This document shows, one piece after another, positions 21,866 through 32,618 of a DNA stretch of 64,000 bases. Position 1 is the first letter of the stretch, and each line of letters starts with the position of its first letter. Origin of the DNA: Hypericum androsaemum (taxonomy: Eukaryota; Streptophyta; Magnoliopsida; Malpighiales; Hypericaceae). A model generated the notes under the pieces. That model saw only the letters and a list, made by a program, of their open reading frames with translations. It did no database searches and had not been told where the DNA came from. The position numbers and the translations under genes are program-made. Location: positions 14,577,570-14,641,569 of the forward strand of contig OZ023186.1 of the NCBI GenBank assembly GCA_963995505.1, in the 5' to 3' direction.

Positions 21866-23770
21866 GGCCGAATTGCCCTTGGCCCCTAGGATTTGCTTAA
21901 ATTACTATTTCAGTTTCTCCTGTTTTGAAATCTAAAGTCTAGCCCCCTAATTTATTTTTATTGAACTCTAAGGTCCCTCGCTGATGTCATCTGGTGGATT
22001 TTTGCCCAAAATGGTACTACAATACAACTTTATCCCGAAAATGGTGTTACTATTAAAAAAATTCCAGATATGGTATTTCTCTCTCCTCAGATCGAAATTT
22101 TTTTTCGACTTGGGACCAAAATCGAAAAAAAATTTCGACTTTCATTATCAAAAATTTTTTTCGACCTGGGACCGAGTACTCTAGCAAATAGTGAATTTCT
22201 TTGAAAATTTCGTACTGTAGCATTTTTTGAAAATTTTTGTTAGAAATCTAAAAAATTCGAAAAATAGGTCTTAGATTCTTCTATTTTTGCAAATTTTTGT
22301 ACTGTAGTACCATTATTTTTGTTAAAATAATGAAAAATTCTAAAAAACTCGAAAAATTGGTCTTAGATTCTTCTTCTATTTTTCAAAATTTTCGTACTAT
22401 AGCACCATTATTTTTGTTAAAATAACGAACAATCTTAAAAAACTTCGAAAATAGGTCTTACATTCTTCTTCTATTTTTGAAAATATTTGTACTGTAGTAG
22501 CATTAATTTTGTTAAAATAATGAAAAATCAAAAAACTCAAAAAATGGATCTTAGATTTAAGACCAATTTTCGAGTTTTTTAGATTTTTTATTATCTTAAC
22601 AAAAATAATGTTGCTACAGTGTACTTACATTATCTTTGTAAGTTTTTTTCCATTTCCGTTGCTACAACATTTTTTACTATTGCTACAGTACCGTTTACTA
22701 TTGCTACTACGGAAGTCAAAAAAAATTTCGGTTTGGTCCCAGGTCGAAAATTTTTTTCGACCTGAGAAAGGAACACCATTTTGAGAATTTTTTAAACAGT
22801 AACACCATATTGGGTAAAAACCCCATCTGGTCAGCCTAATTTTTAAATAACATTTTTACCCTTAAAAAAATATTTTCTTCTCCGACTCATCTTCTTCGTC
22901 TTCACCGATTCATCTCCGGTCAACATTGTCTTCTCCGACTCACCAAAAAGAAAAATTACCCCTCATCTTCACCGATTCGTCTCCGATTCATCTTCTTCCC
23001 CATGTTTCCAAGCAAAAAGACAAAACAACACAACTCCATTGAAATTACAGCTCCTCCGTCAAACAACTCCTCCTCGTGTCAAAATTACAGCTCTTTCCCA
23101 TGTCGCGCAACTCCTCCTCCTCCATCAAAATTACACAGCTCCTTACGATCGTGGAACGGTGCCGAGTCAGCTGAGTAGCGATGGCTTCGCGGCTCGTTTC
23201 AAGCGGCTCAGCGAAGCCATCGTTCTCGGCGGTGGCTTTGTAAGTAGACTACGGACACGACACTGATGAGAGTCCTCCTAATTGCTGCTCTAGTCGCCTC
23301 TCCAACCAGAGCCCTCCTCTTCCCAGTAAAAACCCTAACTTCCCCCTTTTTTCCTTGGCCTCGAGAATTCGATCAACTGGAAGTGGTTTGATTGGATCCG
23401 ATTTGTGTTTTTGGATTTGATTGGAGGAGAGAAGGAGTCTGCAGAGGAGAGAGGGGGTGGGCGGAGGAGATGGTGTTGGAGGAGAGGGGGGGGTAGTCGG
23501 AGGAGATTTGTACTAGGTGAGGGCTTGTTTAGGTGAGGGTTTAAATTGAATTCGTGGGAGACTGGCGACGGAGAATCGGCCGGAGAAGATGTTGGGTCGG
23601 CGTCGGCTTCGTAGTTTTCTTTCACTAGTGACAGAGAATTAGAACGGAGAAGATGACTTGGTAATAATTAGTTTTTTTATTAGAAGGGTATAATTATCAT
23701 TTTAAAATTATACAGGAGAGACTGAAATAATAATTTAAGCAAATTTCAGGGAGTTGAAGGTAATTTGCCC
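21866..23770. mobile_element. MULE-type element (outer, carries a nested MITE)
   Basis: Inverted ends (GGCCGAATTGCC inwards on the left, GGGCAAATTACC inwards on the right) with further inverted similarity over about 65 bp. They are flanked by a perfect 9-bp TSD, AATAATCAA, at 21857-21865 and 23771-23779. No transposase frame. The interior from 22850 to 23640 is relatively GC-rich with CGGAGGAGA and CTCCGTCAA motifs and may be captured host sequence, but I recognise no gene. A second element sits inside at 21996-22823. Confidence 0.85.
21996..22823. mobile_element. Nested MULE-type foldback MITE
   Basis: The ends GGATTTTTGCCCAAAATGG and, on the opposite strand, GGTTTTTACCCAATATGG are flanked by a 9-bp TSD with one mismatch (TCATCTGGT at 21987-21995, CCATCTGGT at 22824-22832). 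The arms extend inward (TTTTTTTCGACTTGGGACC and its counterpart near 22735), so the element is close to a hairpin. The left arm has extra units of 92-94 bp, marked by GGTCTTA/GGTCTTAC at 22267, 22359 and 22453; one inverted unit lies at about 22545-22620. Confidence 0.85.
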
Positions 23771-23842
23771 AATAATCAATTTTCTGGCATTGAAACGGTT
23801 TAAGTGATCAGCTAGGAGTTGGAAGTTTAGTTGGGAATCAAC

Positions 23843-24259
23843 CATAGTTTTAAAAAATATGGTCGGTCGGACCGCGAATCGTTCATAAAAGTGGTCTTTT
23901 TTAGGGGTAAAAATGGCCTCTGGTCTGACCGTCCAAAATTTGGTCAGACCGGGTGATTCATACTAGTTTTTGACTCAGACCACTCGATTTGACTAGATTT
24001 TATCCAAAATTTAAAACAAAAAAGTCATATCATATGCTCACTTTCTCTAAATCAACCAAAAAAATGGATTTACATGTTATAAATTGGTTGATATTTCTAA
24101 AATTAGATTTTGAAACTAATATTTTGACTATTTAGTCAACATATTATTCAAATAATAGTAAAAAAATTAATAAAAATTATCTGGTCTGACTAATCAGACT
24201 AGACAAACCGAAAATAGATAAAATTCGGTCCGTACCAAAATTCATATTTTAAAAGTATG
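23843..24259. mobile_element. hAT-type MITE
   Basis: The left end reads CATAGTTTTAAAAAATATGG and the right end, inverted, CATACTTTTAAAATATG. They are flanked by a perfect 8-bp TSD, GAATCAAC, at 23835-23842 and 24260-24267. Internal GGTCGGACC, GGTCTGACC and GGTCAGACC motifs occur near both ends. No coding capacity. Confidence 0.88.
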
Positions 24260-24514
24260 GAATCAACTTTTATCTTTATTTCTAGCCACTAAGTTGCATT
24301 TTTTTTTCATTTAGGTTTTATCCTCGTTGCTCTCCTTTGAAACTATCCCCCTATTTATGTTTATAACTTTTTTCGGAGTAATAAAACCTCAACTTACATG
24401 TAAAAAGAGAAAACATGGTTTTAAAGAGAATGATATGGTACCAATGTTTTAAAGTTTTTTTTGTGTGGTACTTTTCTCACAATGTTTGGTGCACTTTGTA
24501 TGCGGCTTTTCTTA

Positions 24515-24690
24515 TTAAACTACCCACATCAGCAAACCATACAAATCAGTTCACAGAATAAATAATTAATTTCTCTCTCATCTACACCCAATCTAACCCA
24601 ATCCAATCCAATTACATATTTTTCTACCCACAGCAGCAAACCAGTTCACAGAATAAACAATTAATTTCTCTCTCATCCACATATTATCTA
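24515..24690. repeat. Duplicated segment of about 110 bp
   Basis: The sequence CCCACATCAGCAAACCA through TTTCTCTCTCATC is repeated from about 24633 with a small deletion. It lies just outside the Harbinger coding region and may belong to that element. Confidence 0.6.
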
Positions 24691-24831
24691 CTATCATTTT
24701 TTGGAATACTAAATTAGATAAAAATACTCGAGATACAAAGGGAAGTCAGAAATAATAAATTACGAATACGAAAATTTAAATTACAAATACATAAATTTTA
24801 AATTACATAATTAATTATCGTTCCTGAACTT

Positions 24832-26148
24832 TTACCAAATATGCTCAATTAAATCACTTTTCATAGCGTTATGAGCTTCTCTATTGCGAAGTTGTTCCCT
24901 AGCAGTCATGTAGTTTGATAGATTTCCGATGCGTTCAGTAGAGAACTGAAAAGGTTCTTCATTGTCCTCTTCATTACAGAATTCGGCCGGATCATGATAA
25001 CGGAGATATGTGTCTCGTTCGTCCTCCACTATCATATTGTGCAATATGATACAAGCCTTCATAATTCTTTCCATTAACTCCTTGTCCCAAAGAAGACATG
25101 GACGTCGAATGAATGCAAAACGAGCCTGTAGAACTCCAAAAGCTCGCTCCACATCTTTTCTAGCAGCCTCTTGATGTTGAGCGAATAACTTTTATTTTAG
25201 GGTTATCGGAGATGTAATTGACTTGACAAATGCAGCCCATGTAGGATATATCCCATCAGTGAGATAATATGCCATATCATTTTGTCGACCGTTGACAACG
25301 TAACTCACTTTTGGTGCTCGGCCTTCCAAGACATCACTAAAAACAGGAGATCGGTGCAGTACATTAATATCATTGAGAGTACCGGGTATTCCAAAGAATG
25401 CATGCCATATCCATAGGTCATATGATGCAACTGCTTCCAGAATAATTGTAGGCTTTCCGCTCCTTCCTGCATATTGCCCAGCCCATGCATTAGGACAATT
25501 TTTTTATTCCCAGTGCATACAGTCAATACTGCCTATCATGCCCGGGAATCTACGTTGTTCTCCGACGTACAGAAGTCTTGCCAAATCCTGTGCATTGGGC
25601 CTTCTCAGATACTCGTTCCCGAAACAGAAAATTACACCTTCTACGAACTTCATGAGAGCTTCACGTGTTGTAGATGCACCCATTCTCAAGTATTCATCAA
25701 CGACATCAGTTGATGTCCTATAAGCTAACACCCTTATAGCTCCAGTACATTTCTGCAAGGCTGTCAGACCAATGGTACCTGCAGCATTTGTTCTTTGTTG
25801 AAAATATTGGTCATTGGCACTAACCGCCTCCACGATGCAAAGGAATAACGATCTTTGCATGCGAAACCTTCTCTGAAAGATCTCAGGTGAATACGTTGGC
25901 CTCTCAACAAAATAGTCATTCAGCAAGCGCTCCTCACCAACTCTTCGTTCTCTGTTGACATATCGCCTTCGCCTTGAAGGTGGTGGGACTCCCTGGGTTA
26001 GATTAGGATTGACTACGAAGGCATCCTCGAGTAAGTGATCAATTTGTCGATTTTGTTCACTTCATCGTGCTTCCCATTCATCAAATTCCATGGTGAATGA
26101 AGCATTAGAACTTGAATCTAAATCTGATATATTTTCACTGAGAGACAT
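24832..26148 (-). pseudogene. PIF/Harbinger transposase, one frame with three stops
   Basis: Read on the minus strand from ATG 26148 (MSLSENISDLDSSSNASFTM) or the inner ATG 26091 (MEFDEWEAR) to the stop at 24834-24832: about 438 codons. Conserved blocks are PTYSPEIFQRRFRMQRSLF, GMIGSIDCMHWE (first catalytic Asp), GKPTIILEAVASYDLWIWHA, FFGIPGTLNDINVLHRSPVF, YYLTDGIYPTWAAFVKSI and ERAFGVLQARFAFIRR (catalytic Glu). This is the plant DDE superfamily of PIF/Harbinger transposases. The frame is kept throughout, with only three in-frame stops: 26062-26064 after MEFDEWEAR, 25504-25506 after HWE where Trp is usual, and 25192-25194. The partner ORF1 lies upstream. The element appears to have lost activity relatively recently, or it is a member maintained in trans (inference). 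Confidence 0.92.
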
Positions 26149-26233
26149 TTGTGATGAGATTTGATTCTCCTGAATAATATTGAAAGGCTTTTCGGTATAA
26201 TTAAGTTTGTTATGGTCATAAATATATATAGAA

Positions 26234-26568
26234 TTAGAGGCGTGGGTTGGATGCCAAAGGTGAAGTGACAAGATAATAGGTACGAGACAAATTACCATAA
26301 TTAGAGGCGTGGGTTGGATGCTAAAGGTGAAGTGACAAGACAATAGGTACGAGACAAATTACCATAATTAGAGGCGTGGGTTGGATGCCAAAGGTGAAGT
26401 GACAAGACAATAGGTACGAGACAAATTACCATAATTAGAGGCGTGGGTTGGATGCCAAAGGTGAAGTGACAAGACAATAGGTACGAGACAAATTACCATA
26501 ATTACAGGCGTGGGTTGGATGCCAAAGGTGAAGTGACAAGATAATAGGTACGAGACAAATTACATAAA
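26234..26568. repeat. 67-bp tandem repeat, five copies
   Basis: TTAGAGGCGTGGG starts copies at 26234, 26301, 26368 and 26435; the fifth, at 26502, has TTACAGG. The period is 67 bp exactly and the copies differ at very few positions, so the array is young. It lies between ORF1 and the transposase of the Harbinger element. Confidence 0.92.
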
Positions 26569-26685
26569 ATAAAAGACAAATTACATAAAATGAAAGACAA
26601 ATTACATGAAATGAATGACAAATTATATGAAATGAAAGACAAATTACATGAATAGAAGAACAAATTATATGAAATGATAAATTAC
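26569..26685. repeat. GACAAATTACAT(A/G)AAATGAAA array
   Basis: Five to six degenerate copies of a unit of about 20 bp directly follow the 67-bp array. They appear to derive from the AGACAAATTAC end of that unit. Confidence 0.75.
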
Positions 26686-26751
26686 TAATTAGTTTCCAAA
26701 CACTCGAGATATTAGACAGCGCTTCATCTCTTCATCTTCTGAATATAAGTG

Positions 26752-27768
26752 TTATTTCAAAATCAAATTAGTCAACATGATTTTATCCAACTCCATATTC
26801 TTCATGGCCTCCTTTTTTTCATCTCGCTTGATTCTTTGTTGCTCCCTTTGTTGCTCCCTTTGTTGCTCTAGCTCCATTCTCTTCTTGAAAATTTTATTTT
26901 CATTATCTCTGGTTATTCTCAACGCACGAATTTCTGCTGCAACATCTTCAGAGGCCTGTCCTTTTCCTTTCCTTTTTTGGCAGCATCTCTACCCATAGGA
27001 CGGGAGATTCTTGAAGATATGGTGATTGGATCTTCTGAGTTTGATGGGATTGAATAATTTCCTTCTTCGGTAGTCTTTGACCTCTTCGAGCTTCCACCAC
27101 TTTCTATATCCTCCTCCGCGACATCAGGAGCCAAATATGTTAAACCGTGATCTCCTTCTTCAATTTGCCACTTGGGACATTTACACATAACTTCATTAAA
27201 AACAACAAGGTCAATAAATTTTTTGCCACCATTCCCTTCATAAAGTGTTTGAGCTTCGGTCTCAACATCGGCATCGAGCCGCTCTATTTCTGTTTGAGTA
27301 CTTCTCGGTATGCAGCAACCCACTTTGCTCCATTGGTATTAAGTCGTATATAACGATCTTTAATTGCAGGCACGTTTCTTTTATGGATCTCTCCCGGATT
27401 TTCTGCTTGAGCATTATGGTACAAAGCACTCACTCGGGACCATAGCGAAGCACTCTTCTGATTTTCTCCAATAGTGTTGTCTTGGCTACAGTAGGAGAAA
27501 GCTGACATTAGGGCAATGTCTTCTTTGACACTCCAATTACTTGGTGCAGACTTTTTAGTTTTTTTCTCCCTAGCCCATCGAAGGACAAATATTGTGGCAT
27601 ATTTTGTGGGGGTTGGTATTGGGAAAATAGAATTTGGGAAAGATTTGGCGATAATTGAGAGGTATAAAAAGGTTGAGAGTTTGGATAATCTCCAGAATTT
27701 AGATAGCTTGAAAGATTATAAGATTCAAATGATTGAAAATTTGGAAAATTAGGATCATTTGGATCCAT
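26752..27768 (-). pseudogene. PIF/Harbinger ORF1 (Myb/SANT-like DNA-binding protein), frameshifted
   Basis: Starts at ATG 27768 with MDPNDPNFPNFQSFESYNLS and a long Asn/Ser/Pro-rich leader. The DNA-binding part includes DIALMSAFSYCSQDNTIGEN, SASLWSRVSALYHNA, NVPAIKDRYIRLNTNGAKW. A C-terminal region begins RPMGRDAAKKGKEKDR and continues into a coiled coil with repeated EQQR, ending at a TAA at 26752-26754. The product would help the transposase bind the element ends. At least three frameshifts (near 27508, 27290 and 26990) break the reading frame. Loss is more advanced than in the transposase. Confidence 0.85.
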
Positions 27769-28455
27769 AATAGAAATAATATAACAGAGGAAATTTAAGA
27801 ATAAAATATTATGTAGTGAAAGAAGAGAGAATTTTAGATGGTGTATGAAAATATGTTAACATTGAATTCTATTTATAGAGATTTGAAAATTAATAATTTA
27901 TATATATATTTTTTTAGTTTTGCTAAAGATAAGGTCTATTTAGATAACCACGAAAATATTATCCCAAACTATCTATTTTTAACGAATAATATTATGCCAA
28001 GTGGAACTAAATAGATAAATAAGAAAAGAAAAAAATGGCCAAGTGGCCGTTTTCCGTTCGCGAGCGGCGATCGGGCAACCAAACCGATCGGCTGCTCGCT
28101 TCATACTTTCATTTGTTTTTTTTAATAATAAACAATTAGCCAATCGCTCGGCCAAACGCCATGCTGTGGGTGGTCTTACTTTCCTTGTTTGTGCAAGTTT
28201 TACAGAGCTTTTGGTGTCGGCGATGCATGTGTAAGTCCCCAGGTACAGGCGTCGTAGAGGGTGGCTATTTTCACTTGCATGTGGGCCATGTGGGTGAAGC
28301 GGAATGCTCTGATTTTTTAGGAGTGTAAGCGAAGTAGTAATGTGCCGAGTGTGAGGATACATGTCTTGGTGGCAGAGGCATGATTGCTAGATATCGGACA
28401 ATGTTTAATTCGCAGGACGGTCTGCTGAGGCTGCATGCCTTTGGAGTCCTAGTGT
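27769..28455. other. Intergenic stretch with GC-rich inverted repeat
   Basis: AT-rich up to about 28040, probably the 5' end of the Harbinger element. An imperfect inverted repeat, GCGAGCGGCGATCGG against CCGATCGGCTGCTCGC, lies at about 28060-28100. No gene seen. Confidence 0.5.
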
Positions 28456-28712
28456 TGTAATACTCTGTGATTCGATCGACTGTCTCCACAGACCAACATA
28501 GATCTTTTTCAACGTGATTTGTTCTCACTCACACGCATCCCGAAAACTTCCTAGGAGGTCACTCATCCTGATCCCACTCCCGGCCAAACGCATTTAACCT
28601 TGGAGTTCTCTCAAGATGTGTGCCAAAAAAGAAAGTGTATCTTGTTAATATGAATAGTACCAATCAAATCACTTAAGTATCTCAGATTGTGCAAATCATT
28701 TACGAGGTATCA
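28456..28712 (-). mobile_element. Cassandra-type solo LTR (minus strand)
   Basis: The minus strand aligns along its length with the LTRs of the complete Cassandra element at 60684-61285. It includes the 5S-rRNA-like part at 28531-28610 (GGGATCAGGATGAGTGACCT on the minus strand). It ends with GAGTATTACA at 28456. No primer-binding site or second LTR is adjacent, so it is a solo LTR. The outer start is slightly rearranged and the TSD is not clear (CTAG occurs on both sides). Confidence 0.8.
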
Positions 28713-29186
28713 CTAGACATATTATATTTATCTTTATTCTCTATATATAAGTTGTTAGCTCTTAGTTTATGTTAGGAATAATATAGATATTGATATTCAA
28801 GTCTTTACTCATGAAATACGTTATCTTCAATCTCTGAGAGATGTATTCTTCTATGCAAAGAGATTTATATTTCTTGTTACTTTTGCCATTGTCGGCCGTC
28901 CCCGTGGACAATCTAGATTGATAGGCGTTGCCATCTCAGACAGTACAAATCATTTACGAGGTATCACTAGACATGTTATATTTATCTTTATTCTCTATAT
29001 ATAAGTTGTTAGCTCTTAGTTTATGTTAGGAATAATATAGATATTGATATTCAAGTCTTTACTCATGAAATACTTTGTCTTCAATCTCTGAGAGATGTAT
29101 TCTTCTATGCAAAGAGATTTATATTTCTTGTTACTTTTGCCATTGTCGGCCGTCCCCGTGGACAATCTAGATTGATAGGCGTTGCA
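28679..29186. repeat. 254-bp direct tandem duplication
   Basis: Positions 28679-28932 and 28933-29186 are nearly identical, with differences mainly in the first 20 bp (CAGATTGTGC versus CAGACAGTAC) and at two or three later sites. Both copies begin with about 35 bp of Cassandra LTR, so the breakpoint lies inside that LTR. The high identity indicates a recent event. Confidence 0.9.
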
Positions 29187-29400
29187 TCGTGCCCCTTTTA
29201 GTCCAGAGAAATATCCAGACAGTATCAGCATCAAATCTATCATATCCCATTTACTTTAGTTTTCACTTTCGCTATGCCATGTCAGCTAGTATCAGAGCTT
29301 AGTTTATCATGTTCAGAGTTTGATCTGCTTATTCGTGTTTGATTCCAAGTTTTGAAAAAAAGCAGAAGAAAATTGCAAAAAAATAGAAAGGGCAAAATTC
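28713..29400 (+). mobile_element. LTR retroelement fragment (LTR end and leader)
   Basis: A TATA-like TCTATATATAAG occurs in each copy of the 254-bp duplication. The sequence ending near ATGCCATGTCAGC is followed by TAGTATCAGAGCTTAG (about 29288-29303), one base off a tRNA-Met primer-binding site. A poly-A-rich leader follows. No coding domain is attached. It may be the 5' part of a copia-type element whose remainder is gone. Confidence 0.45.
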
Positions 29401-30987
29401 CATTTTAGGGTTTTGCAAGGGAGTCCCACCAGGCGCCGCCGTTTCCAGCCGGCACCACCCCGGAGTCTAACTTCGTCCGAGGCTCTCTCCGGTTCCGTTA
29501 TTCTTAGTTCAACTGCCTCAGCCATTCATCGCCACGGGTCCCTTTGTGGAGAAGATAACTCGACCCGTGGGTTTCTGAGAGAAGACCAAAGCAGCTCCCC
29601 GACAAGCCCACCGGCCGCATCACGCCACCGCACTGTGCACTTCTGGTCCAGTCATCGGCCTCGCTAGAGCCACCGCCTGCCCACCATGAGTTTTCATCGC
29701 CTTGAGGTGGTTAAAGGTTTTGTGATGTTTTCTCCTTATCCTCAATTTAGGGTCTGACAGATTTAAAAATTTGGCGAATTTTGATTTTGTGGACTATTTC
29801 TGAAGTTTGGCAAAACTTTGAGGACTGTTTTGAGAATTTTACAGTACTTTGATGACTAAATATTAGTTTGGCAGATCGTGAACTGATTTAAATATTTGCC
29901 AGGCGCTAAAATTGCATGTTAATCCAGTGGTTTGCATTCTCTCTCAGATCAGTACATTTTTTGGGTTGAAATTAAATATTTAATTGCGATATGATTAAAC
30001 TGCATGTTCCTACCGCAAGTGATGCCTTATCCCTTATCCGCAAGCCAAATGGGAGAAATATTCTTAATTAAATCCAAGGATTGCTTTCTAATTAAACATA
30101 TCTCCATATGGCCGGCCAAATTAAACTCCCAATCAATGTCTTCTTTCCAATATAAATATATATTATAAGATCTTTAAAATGAATATTAATGAAGAACTCG
30201 TACACATGCGTGCTCTCCTCTTCATCATTAATTTAACTAACTTGTGCTGGCAGTTTTCTTGACAGTTAAAACTTTATGCCAAAGGAATAATTTTCAGGAA
30301 TAAAATTGCACCCCGTAATCCAAGAGAGAAAAAAGTTTTATGATCTTGTGCTTAGGAATCTCAGACAAAATCATAACTTCTGATACTAAAGAATTGGAAT
30401 ATAAATAAATCGGCCATATTCTTAAAGATAAAGTGGCGCACTATATTCAGCGTGTATCTTTGTAAATTTTTAATTCTAAAAGCACTTATTTATTCCAAAA
30501 TGTATTAATCTAAACCAACTAAGAGTAAGTGGAACTTGTAAAAGACATAGATTTTCGTAATTAAAAATAGAATCGTCTCTAAATAATACCGGCATTTCTT
30601 TAGATATTAAGAAAAGCGGCTAGTCTAAAGTTGAAACGAATTTGGTAAAGAAACAGACATGGAGATTAAAGGAACTAACTAATTCATTTTAGGACAGTTG
30701 AGGAATTGATTTTGTTTGGAAAGCTAAACAAAAGAGTTAAACCCTGGAATTATTCAGGTGCTCCTTTGAATCCCAGACACCAGCTTTAGACGTTCCTAGG
30801 TTCGGTCATTGGGCAAAAGAAAGTTGCAAGGAACAAAGACTCCGTACATGTGGGTATTTCCTTTAATTATCTCTTGCTTTCTGAACAAGGACGTCACGAA
30901 TTTGTTTAACTTTATAGATTCGGATACAAAGATTCTAATATATGCAACCATACATGATCCCCCGAATCCTCAAATATTTTTGATAAG
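29401..30987. other. Intergenic region, nothing firm
   Basis: A GC-rich pocket at 29430-29690 with short open frames may be leader sequence of the preceding LTR fragment. From 29700 to 30987 the sequence is AT-rich and I see no gene, RNA or element ends, apart from the left TSD of the next copia element (ATAAG, 30983-30987). Confidence 0.5.
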
Positions 30988-31268
30988 TGTTGAAGAATGG
31001 CTCAAAATCAAGAAATTGTATCCTATATACATTCTATGTTAGACTTCTAGTTGGATTATGTTTTAGACTCCTAGGTGACTTAGATAAGCTCCATGGATGT
31101 ATTATGGTTTGCCTAAAAATATATAGGGGTTCTAACCATAATGTATTGCTTTGTGGCTTGGAAACTCATCAATAAAGATTTCCTTCTCTCCCGTCGATGT
31201 AGACATTAGGCTGAACCACGTAATCTCTTGTGTCCATTTTGCATTCTTATTTCTTTGGATTCCTAAAA
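30988..31268 (+). repeat. 5' LTR of the copia derivative
   Basis: 281 bp. It contains the TATA-like AAAAATATATAGGG near 31117 and AATAAAG near 31173, and ends TTCCTAAAA in place of the expected CCTAACA. Confidence 0.88.
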
Positions 31269-31296
31269 AATTGGTATCGAGAGCTAGGAGGAAAGT

Positions 31297-31560
31297 ATGG
31301 TAGGTCATGACGCGAAGTTTGACTTAGTAAAATTCGATGGCTCATCGAATTTCGGGTTATGGCAAAGGCGTGTCCAAGATCTGCTGGTCCAACAAGGAAT
31401 GATCAACGCACTCACGGAGAAGAAACCTGAGAAGATGGAGGAGCAAGAGTGGGAAGAGTTAGAGGCCAAGACGGTAGCGAAGATTCGTTGATGCTTGACG
31501 GATGATGAGGAGCCACCAGCTGGGTTGTGGAAGCGGATCCAGGTCGAAGTCAAAGTCAGA
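31297..31560 (+). pseudogene. copia gag fragment
   Basis: ATG 31297 opens with MVGHDAKFDLVKFDGSSNFG and continues LWQRRVQDLLVQQGMINAL, the N-terminal part of copia-type gag that packages retrotransposon RNA. A stop falls at 31489-31491 after AKIR, with the frame continuing as CLTDDEEPPAGLWKR. The rest of gag is lost. Confidence 0.85.
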
Positions 31561-32618
31561 GAAGTTCAATGAAAGTTATTTCAAGTGCTGAGAAGGGCAC
31601 ATTAAGGGGACTATCTATGATGAATTGGGGATCAAGACAATGAGGAGGTATCAATATCCACAACCATGGCCACATGTTCAGACGGGTCGGATGGTGACTG
31701 GCTTTCCATCTCATCAAATTTAATGCATCTTGGTAATCTCTTTTTATTAGAGACCTTGGATTATAATGGTGATAGTTATAAAGGTAGGCTAAAAAATGTG
31801 GAGAAGGATGCAATGGTAGGGATGAAGGGTGAAAGGGAATACATATAGGTTAGTGGGCCACGTTGTTCTAGGTAGAGTCACATCAATAGGTCAATGAAGT
31901 GGGAAAACGCTCAGGTCATATAAGGTTAGATCATATGAGGGAGCAATGTCTTGACATGAATAATTTGAGTGCACCCAAGAGGATTCTTGGAATGGGGATT
32001 CGCGGAGATAAGATTAGTAAGTTCCCGCTATAATTTTCTAAAGGCACGTGCAAAGCAAAGGTATTTGGTAGATTTGGCATTATGAATGCGAAGCCGTTGG
32101 TAACACCACTGGCAGATCAGGTATCTCACTCAAGGTTGAACGTTAGAATTCGTGACGTATCAAGGATTCTACTTGGTGAAGCAAAAGGTTATTCGTTAAA
32201 TGCTATGGATCGTAGCATTGGTTCGAGGCAAAAAGGTCTAACAGAGAAGCAGTTCAAAGTTGCAGAGCATGGGGATGACCGAAAAATAGAGGGAGCATCT
32301 ATTGGTCACACGGTTACTTCAGTAGGTGAATTTGCAAGTTGGGGTTCAATGGAGGTTGGAGAGGATACGATACGTCAAACAAGCTTAGGAGATGCTTGAG
32401 TTTGGAAGATGGCTCTAAGTGATTGAACAAGGATTGAGAGAATGGAGGATGGTTTCGTTGAGGACGGAGTGTCTAAGGTTCAACGAGGAGTCAATTTGAT
32501 TTTGGATGGAACTTCATGGTTCTTCTAAGGGGCAATTTCTCGTCAAGGTGTAGATAGTTAAAGTTCGGGTGGAGCTTCATGGTTCTTTTGATGGATGATT
32601 TCTCGTCAAGGTAGAAAT

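Larger units (their letters stand above)
24832..27768 (-). mobile_element. PIF/Harbinger DNA transposon (coding part)
   Basis: Two ORFs in the order typical of plant PIF/Harbinger elements: a Myb/SANT-like ORF1 (27768-26752) and a DDE transposase (26148-24832), both on the minus strand, separated by a tandem-repeat spacer. I could not fix the terminal inverted repeats or the 3-bp TSD, so the stated limits are only those of the coding region. Confidence 0.85.

Noticed and set aside
26234..26568. CRISPR-like array
   Set aside because: The repeats are head-to-tail with no unique spacers, in a plant transposon.
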